Source of the DNA: an uncultured Bacteroidales bacterium | GTDB taxonomy: Bacteria; Bacteroidota; Bacteroidia; Bacteroidales; P3 | Reading direction: 5' to 3' | Assembly (NCBI GenBank): GCA_900317125.1 | Contig: ONFR01000006.1 | Coordinates: forward strand, 1-64,000 | DNA: 64,000 nucleotides | In this document: positions 17,461 through 24,206 of the stretch, in pieces | Layout: each line of letters begins with the position of its first letter | How positions within the stretch are numbered: position 1 is the first letter of the stretch | Made by a program: the position numbers and the translations under genes | The notes under the pieces: generated by a model | What the model saw: the letters and a program-made list of their open reading frames with translations, nothing else | Told to the model about the DNA's origin: nothing | Databases searched by the model: none

Positions 17461-18341
17461 TCATTATCTCCATTGTCGCGGCGGGCGCGATGCTGCTGGC
17501 CGCCTGTGGCAATAACACAAAAACTGACAAGGATATGAACATGTTATCATTCAACGAACAGCAGGCGGCTGCGATGACGGTTATCGCCTGCCACGAGGCG
17601 AGGGGCGACCAGTCGTCGCTGGCCATCGCCATTGGTGAAGGCTTCGACGCAGGACTCACCGCCAACCAGATGAAGGAGGCCCTCTCGCAGCTCTATGCCT
17701 ACACGGGTTTCCCGCGTTCGCTCAACGCACTGGGAACTCTCAAGAAAGTGATGGAACAGCATGGCGATGTAGAGATGGGCGCCGAATCGTCGCCGCTGCC
17801 CAGCGGCTATGATGCCCTCAAGCAAGGCACCGAGGTACAGACCAAGCTTAGCGGACAACCCTTCAACTACGACTTTTGCCCCGCTGAGGATTACTACCTC
17901 AAAGCGCATCTCTTCGGCGACATATTCGCCCGCGACCTGCTCACCCATGCCGACCGCGAGTTGGTCACCGTCAGCGCGCTGAGCGGCTTAGAAGGTGTGA
18001 TGCCGCAGCTGCAGGCCCACGTGCGCGGTGCCTTAAATATGGGCGTCACCAAGGAACAGCTGAACGGTATCGTCACCTCGTTGCGTTCACACGGTATGGA
18101 GGCAGAGGCACTGCGCTGTGAGGCCGCCATTGCCGCTGTGGACGGACAGCAGATGCCCGCCGTATCCACCTCATCGTGGCCATTGGGTCAGCCCAACGAC
18201 GCCTACGCTAAGTATTTCACCGGACAGAGCTACCTGGCCTTGCTCGACTCGGGTCGAAATTGCACAGAAACCGCAAATTTTCGCCACCCCGCGGGCAATA
18301 AAATCAACGGGGCGGCGTTTGTTTCAGTGATAAACTTTTAA
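17448..18341 (+). CDS. Carboxymuconolactone decarboxylase family lipoprotein, C-terminus replaced
   Basis: A 297-residue lipoprotein (lipobox LAACG). It holds two carboxymuconolactone decarboxylase-like/AhpD-like halves, with FNEQQAAAMTVIACHEARGDQ and later LTHADRELVTVSALSGLEGVMPQLQAHVRGALN. The usual AhpD CxxC pair is absent. In related Bacteroidales proteins a C-terminal cupin domain follows the segment here read as YAKYFTGQSYLA. In this gene that cupin is missing: after residue about 264 the frame runs into a 49-bp repeat (18283-18331) and stops, giving an unrelated 30-residue tail. So the gene is probably a truncated remnant, perhaps still yielding the first domain. It uses copy 1 of the duplicated leader. 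Confidence 0.8.
   Translation: MNAKLIISIVAAGAMLLAACGNNTKTDKDMNMLSFNEQQAAAMTVIACHEARGDQSSLAIAIGEGFDAGLTANQMKEALSQLYAYTGFPRSLNALGTLKKVMEQHGDVEMGAESSPLPSGYDALKQGTEVQTKLSGQPFNYDFCPAEDYYLKAHLFGDIFARDLLTHADRELVTVSALSGLEGVMPQLQAHVRGALNMGVTKEQLNGIVTSLRSHGMEAEALRCEAAIAAVDGQQMPAVSTSSWPLGQPNDAYAKYFTGQSYLALLDSGRNCTETANFRHPAGNKINGAAFVSVINF
18283..18331 (+). repeat. 49-bp direct repeat, copy A
   Basis: Begins GCCACCCCGCGGGCAATA and ends GGCGTTTGTTTCAGTGAT. Copy B is at 19753-19801 with about 43 of 49 positions the same. The left and right ends can pair (GCC-CCCCG with CGGGG-GGC), so the element forms a hairpin followed by TTTGTTT, terminator-like. Copy A lies inside the frame of the truncated decarboxylase gene. 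Confidence 0.8.
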
Positions 18342-18352
18342 TGGTTTAGGAT

Positions 18353-18853
18353 ATGAAGAAAGCGATTTTGACACTCGCGATACTGCTGGCCATATGCACG
18401 GTTTGCGTCGCACAACGACAGAAGGTGACCGTCGGCAAGGACGGCGAAATGATAGTGAACGGCGACACGGTGGCATACATTGAGAAGGAGGGCTGCAAGC
18501 TGCTCAGTGCCACCTGCCGGTTCATCGTCATCGACCTCAACGACGACATGCTGATTACCGTCACGCAGCAGAGCTTCACCGACCGTGAGCGCACCTCGCC
18601 CGAGTTCCCCGACGGTACGCCGACGGCCTACATGGTCTTCTCGTTCCGGGGTTACGACGAGGTGGCGGAGACCGACTCGCCCTTTGCGCCCAAGGAGGAG
18701 TCGGTAGCTAAACTGATTGCCCGCTGGCACCTGCTCAAGGACAAGAAGCTTGACCCCGAAGCGGTGCAGCAGTTCATCACCGCCAACGGCCGCAAGTTCT
18801 CCGACAAGGAACGTCGGCAGAACCAGCCACCGACCATCATCATACAGCAGTAG
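18353..18853 (+). CDS. Exported hypothetical protein
   Basis: A 166-residue protein with a clear signal peptide (MKKAILTLAILLAICTVCVAQ, cleaved after about residue 20). The mature part opens with short charged beta strands (KVTVGKDGEMIVNGDTVAYIEKEG) and ends in a polar helix and PPTIIIQQ. I recognise no family. It lies 9 bp before the next gene, forming a two-gene unit within the block bracketed by the 49-bp repeats. Confidence 0.7.
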   Translation: MKKAILTLAILLAICTVCVAQRQKVTVGKDGEMIVNGDTVAYIEKEGCKLLSATCRFIVIDLNDDMLITVTQQSFTDRERTSPEFPDGTPTAYMVFSFRGYDEVAETDSPFAPKEESVAKLIARWHLLKDKKLDPEAVQQFITANGRKFSDKERRQNQPPTIIIQQ

Positions 18854-18862
18854 GGCTTGGGT

Positions 18863-19483
18863 ATGAAGATTGTCAAATTTCTCGGCGGCATTGCCCTCGC
18901 GTTACTTGTTGCATTTGTGCTGTATGTGGGTTATCTGTTGGTAGCGACATGGTTTTGCAGCACACATGTTCCCATCAGGAAAATGGTCTCCTATTATGAG
19001 AAAAACAGTTCGGAAATGGAGCGGCTGGCAAACTATGCCAATTGTGCCGTGGACGACAGTGCCTACCTGTGGCTGATGCTTTATCCCAACGGTGATACAG
19101 GATTGCAAGGTTCCTCCAATGGCATCGCCGACACACTCTATGGTGGCATTGATGGAGTTGACACGGTGCTTTGCACGGTTGGATTGACAGGGAAGGAATG
19201 CGACACCATCTGCCAGAGCCTGAAAGCGATGGGCTGCATTGGCGTAAAGGTGACTCCCGGCCGTCGCGAGACACAGGTGCTTTACAAATATGGCGGCCCC
19301 TTCGACGAGTTTCCTTTCGGCTACATCCTCTACAGCACCCCCATGACTGACGAGGAACGCATTAATAATCTGGAAAACGACCATCTTGTTCCCTACTGTG
19401 ACCGGGTGGTTTTCCTCATGGGTTGGCTTGGACACGGCAAAAAAGAAGCATGGATGCGAAAATACAAGTCGGAGAAGAAATGA
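18863..19483 (+). CDS. Membrane-anchored hypothetical protein
   Basis: A 206-residue protein with one N-terminal transmembrane segment (about residues 5-28, FLGGIALALLVAFVLYVGYLL) and a soluble extracytoplasmic part. No known motif found; Cys residues occur in CTVGLTGKECDTICQSLKAMGC. ATG at 18863 was taken rather than the TTG two codons upstream. Translated right behind the exported hypothetical at 18353. Function unknown. Confidence 0.65.
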   Translation: MKIVKFLGGIALALLVAFVLYVGYLLVATWFCSTHVPIRKMVSYYEKNSSEMERLANYANCAVDDSAYLWLMLYPNGDTGLQGSSNGIADTLYGGIDGVDTVLCTVGLTGKECDTICQSLKAMGCIGVKVTPGRRETQVLYKYGGPFDEFPFGYILYSTPMTDEERINNLENDHLVPYCDRVVFLMGWLGHGKKEAWMRKYKSEKK

Positions 19484-19540
19484 TATCTGTGTAACAAAAA
19501 GAAAAATAATGATTAAACAACAAAGAATTATGAAAACTAA

Positions 19541-19735
19541 TCCCTTCAAACTAATGACGGCAGTTGTTATGGTTCCTATACGTATTATTCCTACGATTAT
19601 GAAAGGGAAATAACAGAGTACCTCGATCTGACCATCAAAAGCCTGACCAACGACACAATGGTCATCGAAGGCAAACGCACAATGGTGGACGGAAGCCAAG
19701 GGGACTACTCCGGCACCCTCCACAAGGTGCAGTAA
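19541..19735 (+). pseudogene. 3' remnant of a small gene
   Basis: An open stretch of 64 codons ending in TAA at 19733 with a convincing protein pattern (YSYDYEREITEYLDLTIKSL then NDTMVIEGKRTMVDGS) but no start codon; the frame is closed by a stop at 19538-19540. A start-like ATGAAAACTAATCC at 19530 opens in a different frame just upstream, so a frameshift or internal loss is likely. Resembles the tail of small Bacteroidota exported proteins; no name can be given. Confidence 0.5.
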
Positions 19736-19752
19736 TTTCTTCTTGCAAAAAT

Positions 19753-19801
19753 GCCACCCCGCGGGCAATAAAATCCGCAGGACGGCGTTTGTTTCAGTGA
19801 T
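19753..19801 (+). repeat. 49-bp direct repeat, copy B
   Basis: Second copy of the element at 18283-18331, same length and orientation, here between the remnant gene and the hypothetical gene at 19848. Copies A and B bracket about 1.4 kb. Confidence 0.8.
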
Positions 19802-19847
19802 TAATTGAAACAACAAATAGAACAGAATCAATAAATACAGAAAGACA

Positions 19848-20393
19848 ATGAACGAAATCATCAAACAATTATGTAATACTAATGAACTGGTTGAAATATA
19901 CACCAACCCTACGGACAGCGACAAATACGGTGTCGGATACATTATAGCATATTCAGACAACGAATTTCTTGCACACTCTTTCGATGAGAAAGACCTAGAC
20001 GATGGATATTATGTGGCGCGTATTGATTATGTGAACCGAATCCAGCGCAATACCATTTATCTGAACAATATGTTGCAATTCATCAAACCCAAAGCCGAGA
20101 AATATGAATTACCAAAGGGATATTGGCCGGATTTGGACTTGTACAGCGCAGTGCTTAATTTGTGTAAGGAGGAACATCTGGTATCACAGGTTGGCGTGAA
20201 TAATGACTATGTTCGCTTTGGATGGGTGAAGAGTTTCAACGACGATGTATTGGAGATGGAGTGCTTGGACTGTGACGGAATGTTCGATGGCACCACATAC
20301 TTACGCATGGAAGATGTCAGTTATGTAGGCTTTGGTGGTGTTAATGAAGAACGCCGTGCCAAGTTGTTCCGCAAAAGGACTCATCAAAAATAG
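19848..20393 (+). CDS. Hypothetical cytoplasmic protein
   Basis: A 181-residue acidic soluble protein without signal peptide or transmembrane segment. Two related halves seem present: each contains an aromatic strand followed by acidic turn (GVGYIIAYSDNEFLAHSFDEKDLDDGYYVARIDYV and YVRFGWVKSFNDDVLEMECLDCDGMFDGTTYLRMEDV), ending in an ARIDYVNRI or RMEDVSYVGF strand, which suggests a duplicated small beta domain. I know no family. It is AT-richer than its neighbours and is followed by a strong terminator. Confidence 0.65.
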   Translation: MNEIIKQLCNTNELVEIYTNPTDSDKYGVGYIIAYSDNEFLAHSFDEKDLDDGYYVARIDYVNRIQRNTIYLNNMLQFIKPKAEKYELPKGYWPDLDLYSAVLNLCKEEHLVSQVGVNNDYVRFGWVKSFNDDVLEMECLDCDGMFDGTTYLRMEDVSYVGFGGVNEERRAKLFRKRTHQK

Positions 20394-20419
20394 TATTTTT
20401 TGCATCTACGGTAAAACCC

Positions 20420-20460
20420 AACGGCTGCCATCCTTGCGAACGGCAGCCGTTGCTGTTTTA
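20420..20460 (+). terminator. Rho-independent terminator
   Basis: AACGGCTGCC (20420-20429) pairs with GGCAGCCGTT (20442-20451) and is followed by GCTGTTTTA. Ends the transcript of the hypothetical gene at 19848. Confidence 0.85.
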
Positions 20461-20476
20461 GTGTGTCGATGCAGGA

Positions 20477-20521
20477 TTACATCTCGCTCAGTTTCTTGTA
20501 GCCCTCGTCGTTTTTATTGCG
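20477..20521 (-). pseudogene. Short 3' coding remnant on the minus strand
   Basis: Reading leftwards from 20521 to a TAA at 20479-20477 gives RNKNDEGYKKLSEM. It resembles the C-terminal end (often ...DEEYKKL) of the cupin tail that the decarboxylase-like gene at 17448 has lost, but it is inverted and only 15 codons long. Identification is tentative. Confidence 0.25.
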
Positions 20522-20527
20522 GTGATT

Positions 20528-20686
20528 TGTGAAAGAATTGGCGTAAAATGTGAAACTGCCGTGTGGCGGAATGTTCGTATCTTTGCAGTCGGAAACTGGT
20601 GAGGGTGAATGTGCGGAATATATTTAGTCATCAACGATTTACAAGAATATCAACCCCAATTGGAACTACCGATATGAGCGCAAAAC
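20528..20686 (+). repeat. Duplicated promoter/leader, copy 2
   Basis: Second copy of the 17302-17460 element, here in front of the broken flavodoxin gene. Same 146-bp distance to the ATG. Confidence 0.9.
20578..20585 (+). promoter_or_regulatory. -7 element in leader copy 2
   Basis: TATCTTTG, perfect -7 box, followed by CAGTCGG as in copy 1. The -33 position holds ACTG only. Confidence 0.65.
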
Positions 20687-21331
20687 AGATTTTTACCACC
20701 CTCGCGGCCTTTGCACTCTTCCTGGCCTCGTCGGGCTGCAATGCACAAAGCAAGCAAGAGAATCCTAACACAATAAAGCAATCAAACAATAACGCAATGA
20801 ATAAAATAGTCATCTTCTTCTCCCACGCGGGCGACAACTATAGCGTGGGCAATATCGAGGTTGGCAACACCAAGATTGTGGCCGACTATATCAGCGAAAT
20901 CACAGGTGCCGACCAATACGAAATCATCACCCACAAGTACGACGGTATGGCCTATACGCCGCTTATCAACTTGGCGCAGGAAGAGGCCAACAAGGGCGAG
21001 CTGCCTCCATACGAAGGTGCTGCTCCTGACCTCTCGCAGTATGACACCGTCTTCATCGGTGGCCCCGTGTGGTGGGGCACCTGTTAATGACGTTCGCTCC
21101 ACTCCGGTCGCGCACATCCCACAGGTGATGTTCACGCTGTTCAAGGACATTGACCTCGCCGGCAAGACCGTCATCCCCTTCACCACCCACGAGGGCAGTG
21201 GGCTGGCCAACTGCGTCAGCGACGTGAAGAAAGCCTTCCCCAAGGCCAACGTCACCAAAGGCTTCTCCATCTACGGCCACGAAGTCCGCTCCGGCAAAGC
21301 CAAAGTGGAAAAGTGGCTGAAAGGGTTGTGA
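20674..21331 (+). pseudogene. Exported flavodoxin, broken by a 34-bp insertion
   Basis: ATG 20674 opens a lipoprotein signal (lipobox ASSGC) and a flavodoxin N-terminal half (KIVIFFSHAGDNYSVGNIEVGNT and YDTVFIGGPVWWGT). The frame stops at 21085-21087. The normal continuation, PQVMFTLFKDIDLAGKTVIPF then THEGSGLANCVSDVKKAFP, follows in the +1 frame to 21331. Between GGCACCT and CCACAGGTG there are 36 bases where two are expected, a net insertion of 34 bp (21069-21104) that carries TAATGA. Without it the flavodoxin would be complete and about 205 residues long. It shares its leader with the decarboxylase-like gene at 17448. Confidence 0.88.
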
Positions 21332-21421
21332 TGTTGGGTTGCTGATACGTTGAAAAGTAGCTGCTTACAAAACGTATCAACAACTACCATTGCAACGATT
21401 ACGATATTGACTTCTGATCTC

Positions 21422-21474
21422 TCCGCTTCGCTTTCGGCAAGCCTCCGTAGGATGCCTGTCGACAGCGAAGCGGA
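21422..21474. repeat. 11-bp perfect inverted repeat with 31-bp spacer
   Basis: TCCGCTTCGCT (21422-21432) and AGCGAAGCGGA (21464-21474) lie between the broken flavodoxin gene and the promoter of the methylmalonyl-CoA operon. Could be a terminator-like hairpin or the scar of a small mobile element; no T-tract. Confidence 0.55.
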
Positions 21475-21506
21475 ATGTTAATTAACATGGGGGGCGATAA
21501 GTTTTA

Positions 21507-21537
21507 TTTGCCATGTAAAATATTATTTGTATCTTTG
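21507..21537 (+). promoter_or_regulatory. Canonical promoter of the methylmalonyl-CoA decarboxylase operon
   Basis: TTTG at 21507-21510, exactly 19 bp, then TATCTTTG at 21530-21537 followed by C. The best match to the Bacteroidota consensus in the window. The leader to the mce start codon is about 90 bp. Confidence 0.88.
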
Positions 21538-21633
21538 CATTTTCAGCATCAGAACATTTGGTGCTGTAAATGTGTGCTTTAAAGTGAATATTAACTAACA
21601 ACGTAATATATAAATTTAAAAATACAGAATATT

Positions 21634-22041
21634 ATGACCCCTTCGCACATTGAACACATCGGCATTGCCGTGACCAATCTTGACGAGGCTATCCGTTATT
21701 GGGAAGACGTCATGGGTCTTAAATGTTACGCCATTGAAGAAGTTACCGACCAGAAGGTGAAAACCGCCTTCTTCAAAATCGGCGAAGTGAAAATCGAACT
21801 CCTTGAACCCACCTGCCCCGAGAGCACTATTGCCTCATTCATAGAGAAAAACGGCGGCAAGGGCGGTATGCATCATATCGCCTTTTGTGTTGACGATACC
21901 GACCAGGCCCTGAACGACGCCAAAGAGAAGGGTGTCCGCCTGATCGACCAGCAGAGCCGCGGCGGTGCCGAAGGCCTGCATATCGGCTTCCTCCACCCCA
22001 AGAGCACCCTGGGTGTCCTCACCGAGTTCTGCTGCAAATAA
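21634..22041 (+). CDS. mce: Methylmalonyl-CoA epimerase
   Basis: A 135-residue glyoxalase-fold enzyme. It interconverts (R)- and (S)-methylmalonyl-CoA, linking methylmalonyl-CoA mutase to the decarboxylase. The two beta-alpha-beta-beta-beta modules are visible, with metal ligands expected at the HIEHIGIAV start, in GGMHHIAFCVDD and in the final GVLTEFC glutamate. Length is normal. It is the first gene behind the strong promoter at 21507-21537, 84 bp ahead of mmdA, in the operon for propionate formation through the succinate route. Confidence 0.96.
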   Translation: MTPSHIEHIGIAVTNLDEAIRYWEDVMGLKCYAIEEVTDQKVKTAFFKIGEVKIELLEPTCPESTIASFIEKNGGKGGMHHIAFCVDDTDQALNDAKEKGVRLIDQQSRGGAEGLHIGFLHPKSTLGVLTEFCCK

Positions 22042-22124
22042 TTATTCCGAGTTTTCAGGGTGACGCGGACGGTCGCTAAGGCTGCGAGCAACACCCAAGT
22101 TCAATAACCTAAATAAATTCAAAT

Positions 22125-23684
22125 ATGGCATTTGAAGAAAAGATAAAAGAGCTTCTCGACAAGAGAAGCCAAGCCAAAATGGGCGGCGGCCAGAAACGTA
22201 TCGACAAACAGCACGAACAGGGCAAGCTCACTGCCCGCGAGCGTATCGCTCTCCTGCTGGACGAAGGTTCGTTTGAGGAGTTCGACATGTTTGTCGCTCA
22301 CCGCTGTGTAAATTTCGACATGCAGAAGCAGTCCTTCCTGGGCGACGGTGTGGTGACCGGCTACGGCACCATCGACGGTCGTCCGGTTTATGTGTTTGCA
22401 CAGGACTTCACCGTTTTCGCCGGCAGCTTGAGCGAGACCATGTCCCTCAAAATCTGCAAGATTATGGACCAGGCCATGAAGACGGGTGCCCCTGTCATCG
22501 GCCTTAACGACTCCGGCGGAGCACGTATCCAGGAGGGCAGCAACTCCCTCGCAGGCTATGCCGAGATTTTCGAGCGCAATATCCTGGCCAGTGGTGTCAT
22601 CCCGCAAATCAGCGCCATCTTCGGCCCCTGCGCCGGTGGTGCTGTCTACAGCCCCGCACTCACCGACTTCATCCTCATGACCAAAGAGAACAGCTACATG
22701 TTCCTTACCGGCCCCAAGGTGGTGAAGACCGTCACCGGCGAGGATGTGACCGTCGATAAACTGGGTGGCGCCATGGTGCATGCCACCAAGAGCGGTGTGG
22801 CCCATTTTGTCGGCGAGACCGAGGAGGAGACCATCAAGCTTATCCGCGACCTGATGAGCTACATCCCCTCCAACAACTTCGAGGAGGCCCCCTATGTTCC
22901 TTCCGAGGATCCTATCGACCGTCTGGAGGACAGCCTCAACAGCATTATCCCCGAGAACCCCAACGAGCCTTACGATATGAAGGGCGTTATCGAAGCCATT
23001 GTCGACGACGGCAAGTTCCTTCAGGTGCATGAGAAATTCGCTCCCAACCTGTTGGTCGGTTTTGCCCGCTTCGGCGGTGTCTCCGTCGGCATCGTTGCCA
23101 ACCAGCCCAAGGCGATGGCCGGTGTGCTCGACAGCAACGCATCCCGCAAGGGCGGCCGTTTTGTCCGCTTCTGCGATGCCTTCAATATCCCCATCGTCAC
23201 CCTCGTCGATGTCCCCGGCTTCCTCCCCGGCACGGGTCAGGAATACAACGGTGTCATCGTACATGGTGCCAAGATGCTCTTTGCTTACGGCGAGGCCACG
23301 GTGCCCAAGGTCACTGTCACCCTCCGCAAGAGCTACGGTGGCGCCCACATCGTGATGAGCTGCAAGCAGCTGCGTGGCGACTTCAACTACGCTTGGCCCA
23401 CGGCACAGATTGCCGTCATGGGTGCCAGCGGCGCCACCGAGGTGCTCTATGGCCGTCAGATCAAGGAAATCGAAGACCCCGAAGAACGCGCCAAGTTCAT
23501 CGCTCAGCGCGAGATTGACTACAACGAGCAGTTCGCCAATCCTTACTGCGCAGCACGCTTCGGCTACATCGACGACATCATCGAGCCGCGCAACACCCGC
23601 TTCCGCATCACCCGCGCCCTGCAGGTGCTGGCCAGCAAGAAGGAGTCGTTGCCCCTCAAGAAACACAACAATATCCCGTTGTAA
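22125..23684 (+). CDS. mmdA: Methylmalonyl-CoA decarboxylase alpha subunit (acyl-CoA carboxyltransferase)
   Basis: A 519-residue carboxyltransferase of the propionyl-CoA carboxylase beta / MmdA family. It contains the paired crotonase-fold halves with oxyanion-hole glycines ([13 protein letters not shown] in the first, [15 protein letters not shown] in the second) and the [13 protein letters not shown] and [12 protein letters not shown] blocks. It moves the carboxyl group of (S)-methylmalonyl-CoA to biotin on MmdC; the membrane subunit then decarboxylates carboxybiotin and pumps Na+. Context with oadG, biotin carrier and oadB genes favours a decarboxylase over an ATP-dependent carboxylase, as no biotin carboxylase gene is present. 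Confidence 0.95.
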   Translation: MAFEEKIKELLDKRSQAKMGGGQKRIDKQHEQGKLTARERIALLLDEGSFEEFDMFVAHRCVNFDMQKQSFLGDGVVTGYGTIDGRPVYVFAQDFTVFAGSLSETMSLKICKIMDQAMKTGAPVIGLNDSGGARIQEGSNSLAGYAEIFERNILASGVIPQISAIFGPCAGGAVYSPALTDFILMTKENSYMFLTGPKVVKTVTGEDVTVDKLGGAMVHATKSGVAHFVGETEEETIKLIRDLMSYIPSNNFEEAPYVPSEDPIDRLEDSLNSIIPENPNEPYDMKGVIEAIVDDGKFLQVHEKFAPNLLVGFARFGGVSVGIVANQPKAMAGVLDSNASRKGGRFVRFCDAFNIPIVTLVDVPGFLPGTGQEYNGVIVHGAKMLFAYGEATVPKVTVTLRKSYGGAHIVMSCKQLRGDFNYAWPTAQIAVMGASGATEVLYGRQIKEIEDPEERAKFIAQREIDYNEQFANPYCAARFGYIDDIIEPRNTRFRITRALQVLASKKESLPLKKHNNIPL

Positions 23685-23731
23685 TCAGGTAGATTGATAT
23701 AACAATATCAATATATTTTATTTATTAACCA

Positions 23732-23746
23732 GGGGTTCTTCACCCC
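23732..23746 (+). other. Small intercistronic hairpin
   Basis: GGGGT-TCTTC-ACCCC at 23732-23746 followed by ATAAAAAATC, between mmdA and the Cys-rich gene. May attenuate or process the operon mRNA. Confidence 0.4.
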
Positions 23747-23767
23747 ATAAAAAATCAACACAACAAA

Positions 23768-24106
23768 ATGAAGAAAGTTTTCTTAACTGCTTTTGTGGCT
23801 GCCGCTTTTGCGTTTGGCATTTCCTCTTGCAACAACAACCAGACTGCTGAGGAGACCGTCGACAGTGCTGCTCAGACCGAGATGTGCGAGCATGAGTGCC
23901 ATCACCACCATGACTGCACCTGCGCCGACACAGCCTGCGCCGCTAACCACTGTGCCAACTGCACCGACACCAACTGCTGCAAGCCTTGCGATCACAAGTG
24001 CTGCGCCAAAGCCGGTCAGGACAGCTGCTGCGCTCAGAAAAAAGAGTGCTGCAAGAACCACGAAGGTTGCGAAGGCAAGAAAGAGTGCTGCAAAAAGGCC
24101 AACTAA
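23768..24106 (+). CDS. Cysteine- and histidine-rich lipoprotein
   Basis: A 112-residue lipoprotein (lipobox SSC near residue 21). The mature part holds about 20 Cys, with five CC pairs (NCC, KCC, SCC and two ECC), a CEHECHHHHDC cluster and many Lys. This composition points to a metal-binding peptide, metallothionein-like, or to a structure held by disulfides in the periplasm or on the surface. I know no named family. It is encoded within the methylmalonyl-CoA decarboxylase operon, between mmdA and the oadG-like gene, with hairpins on both sides (23732-23746, 24127-24152). A link to the pump is not apparent; see findings. Confidence 0.75.
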   Translation: MKKVFLTAFVAAAFAFGISSCNNNQTAEETVDSAAQTEMCEHECHHHHDCTCADTACAANHCANCTDTNCCKPCDHKCCAKAGQDSCCAQKKECCKNHEGCEGKKECCKKAN

Positions 24107-24126
24107 GCTTTAAGATTGAGTCGTGT

Positions 24127-24152
24127 CATGGGAAGGGCTCTTCCTTCCCATG
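24127..24152 (+). terminator. Perfect hairpin between the Cys-rich gene and the oadG-like gene
   Basis: CATGGGAAGG (24127-24136), loop of 6 nt, CCTTCCCATG (24143-24152), followed by GCATTACC. No T-tract, so partial termination or mRNA protection are both possible. Confidence 0.5.
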
Positions 24153-24206
24153 GCATTACCTCAACGACGAAAACGGACATTTTGATTGTATTATTTTTGA
24201 ATTGAA

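Noticed and set aside
21422-21474. Insertion sequence ends
   Set aside because: An 11-bp inverted repeat only 31 bp apart with no target duplication and no transposase; a hairpin is the simpler reading.
22119-23666. Long open frame on the minus strand opposite mmdA (515 codons)
   Set aside because: Mirror frame of a GC-rich, strongly codon-biased gene; Val/Gly/Asp/His-rich without any motif, while the plus-strand protein is a clear carboxyltransferase.
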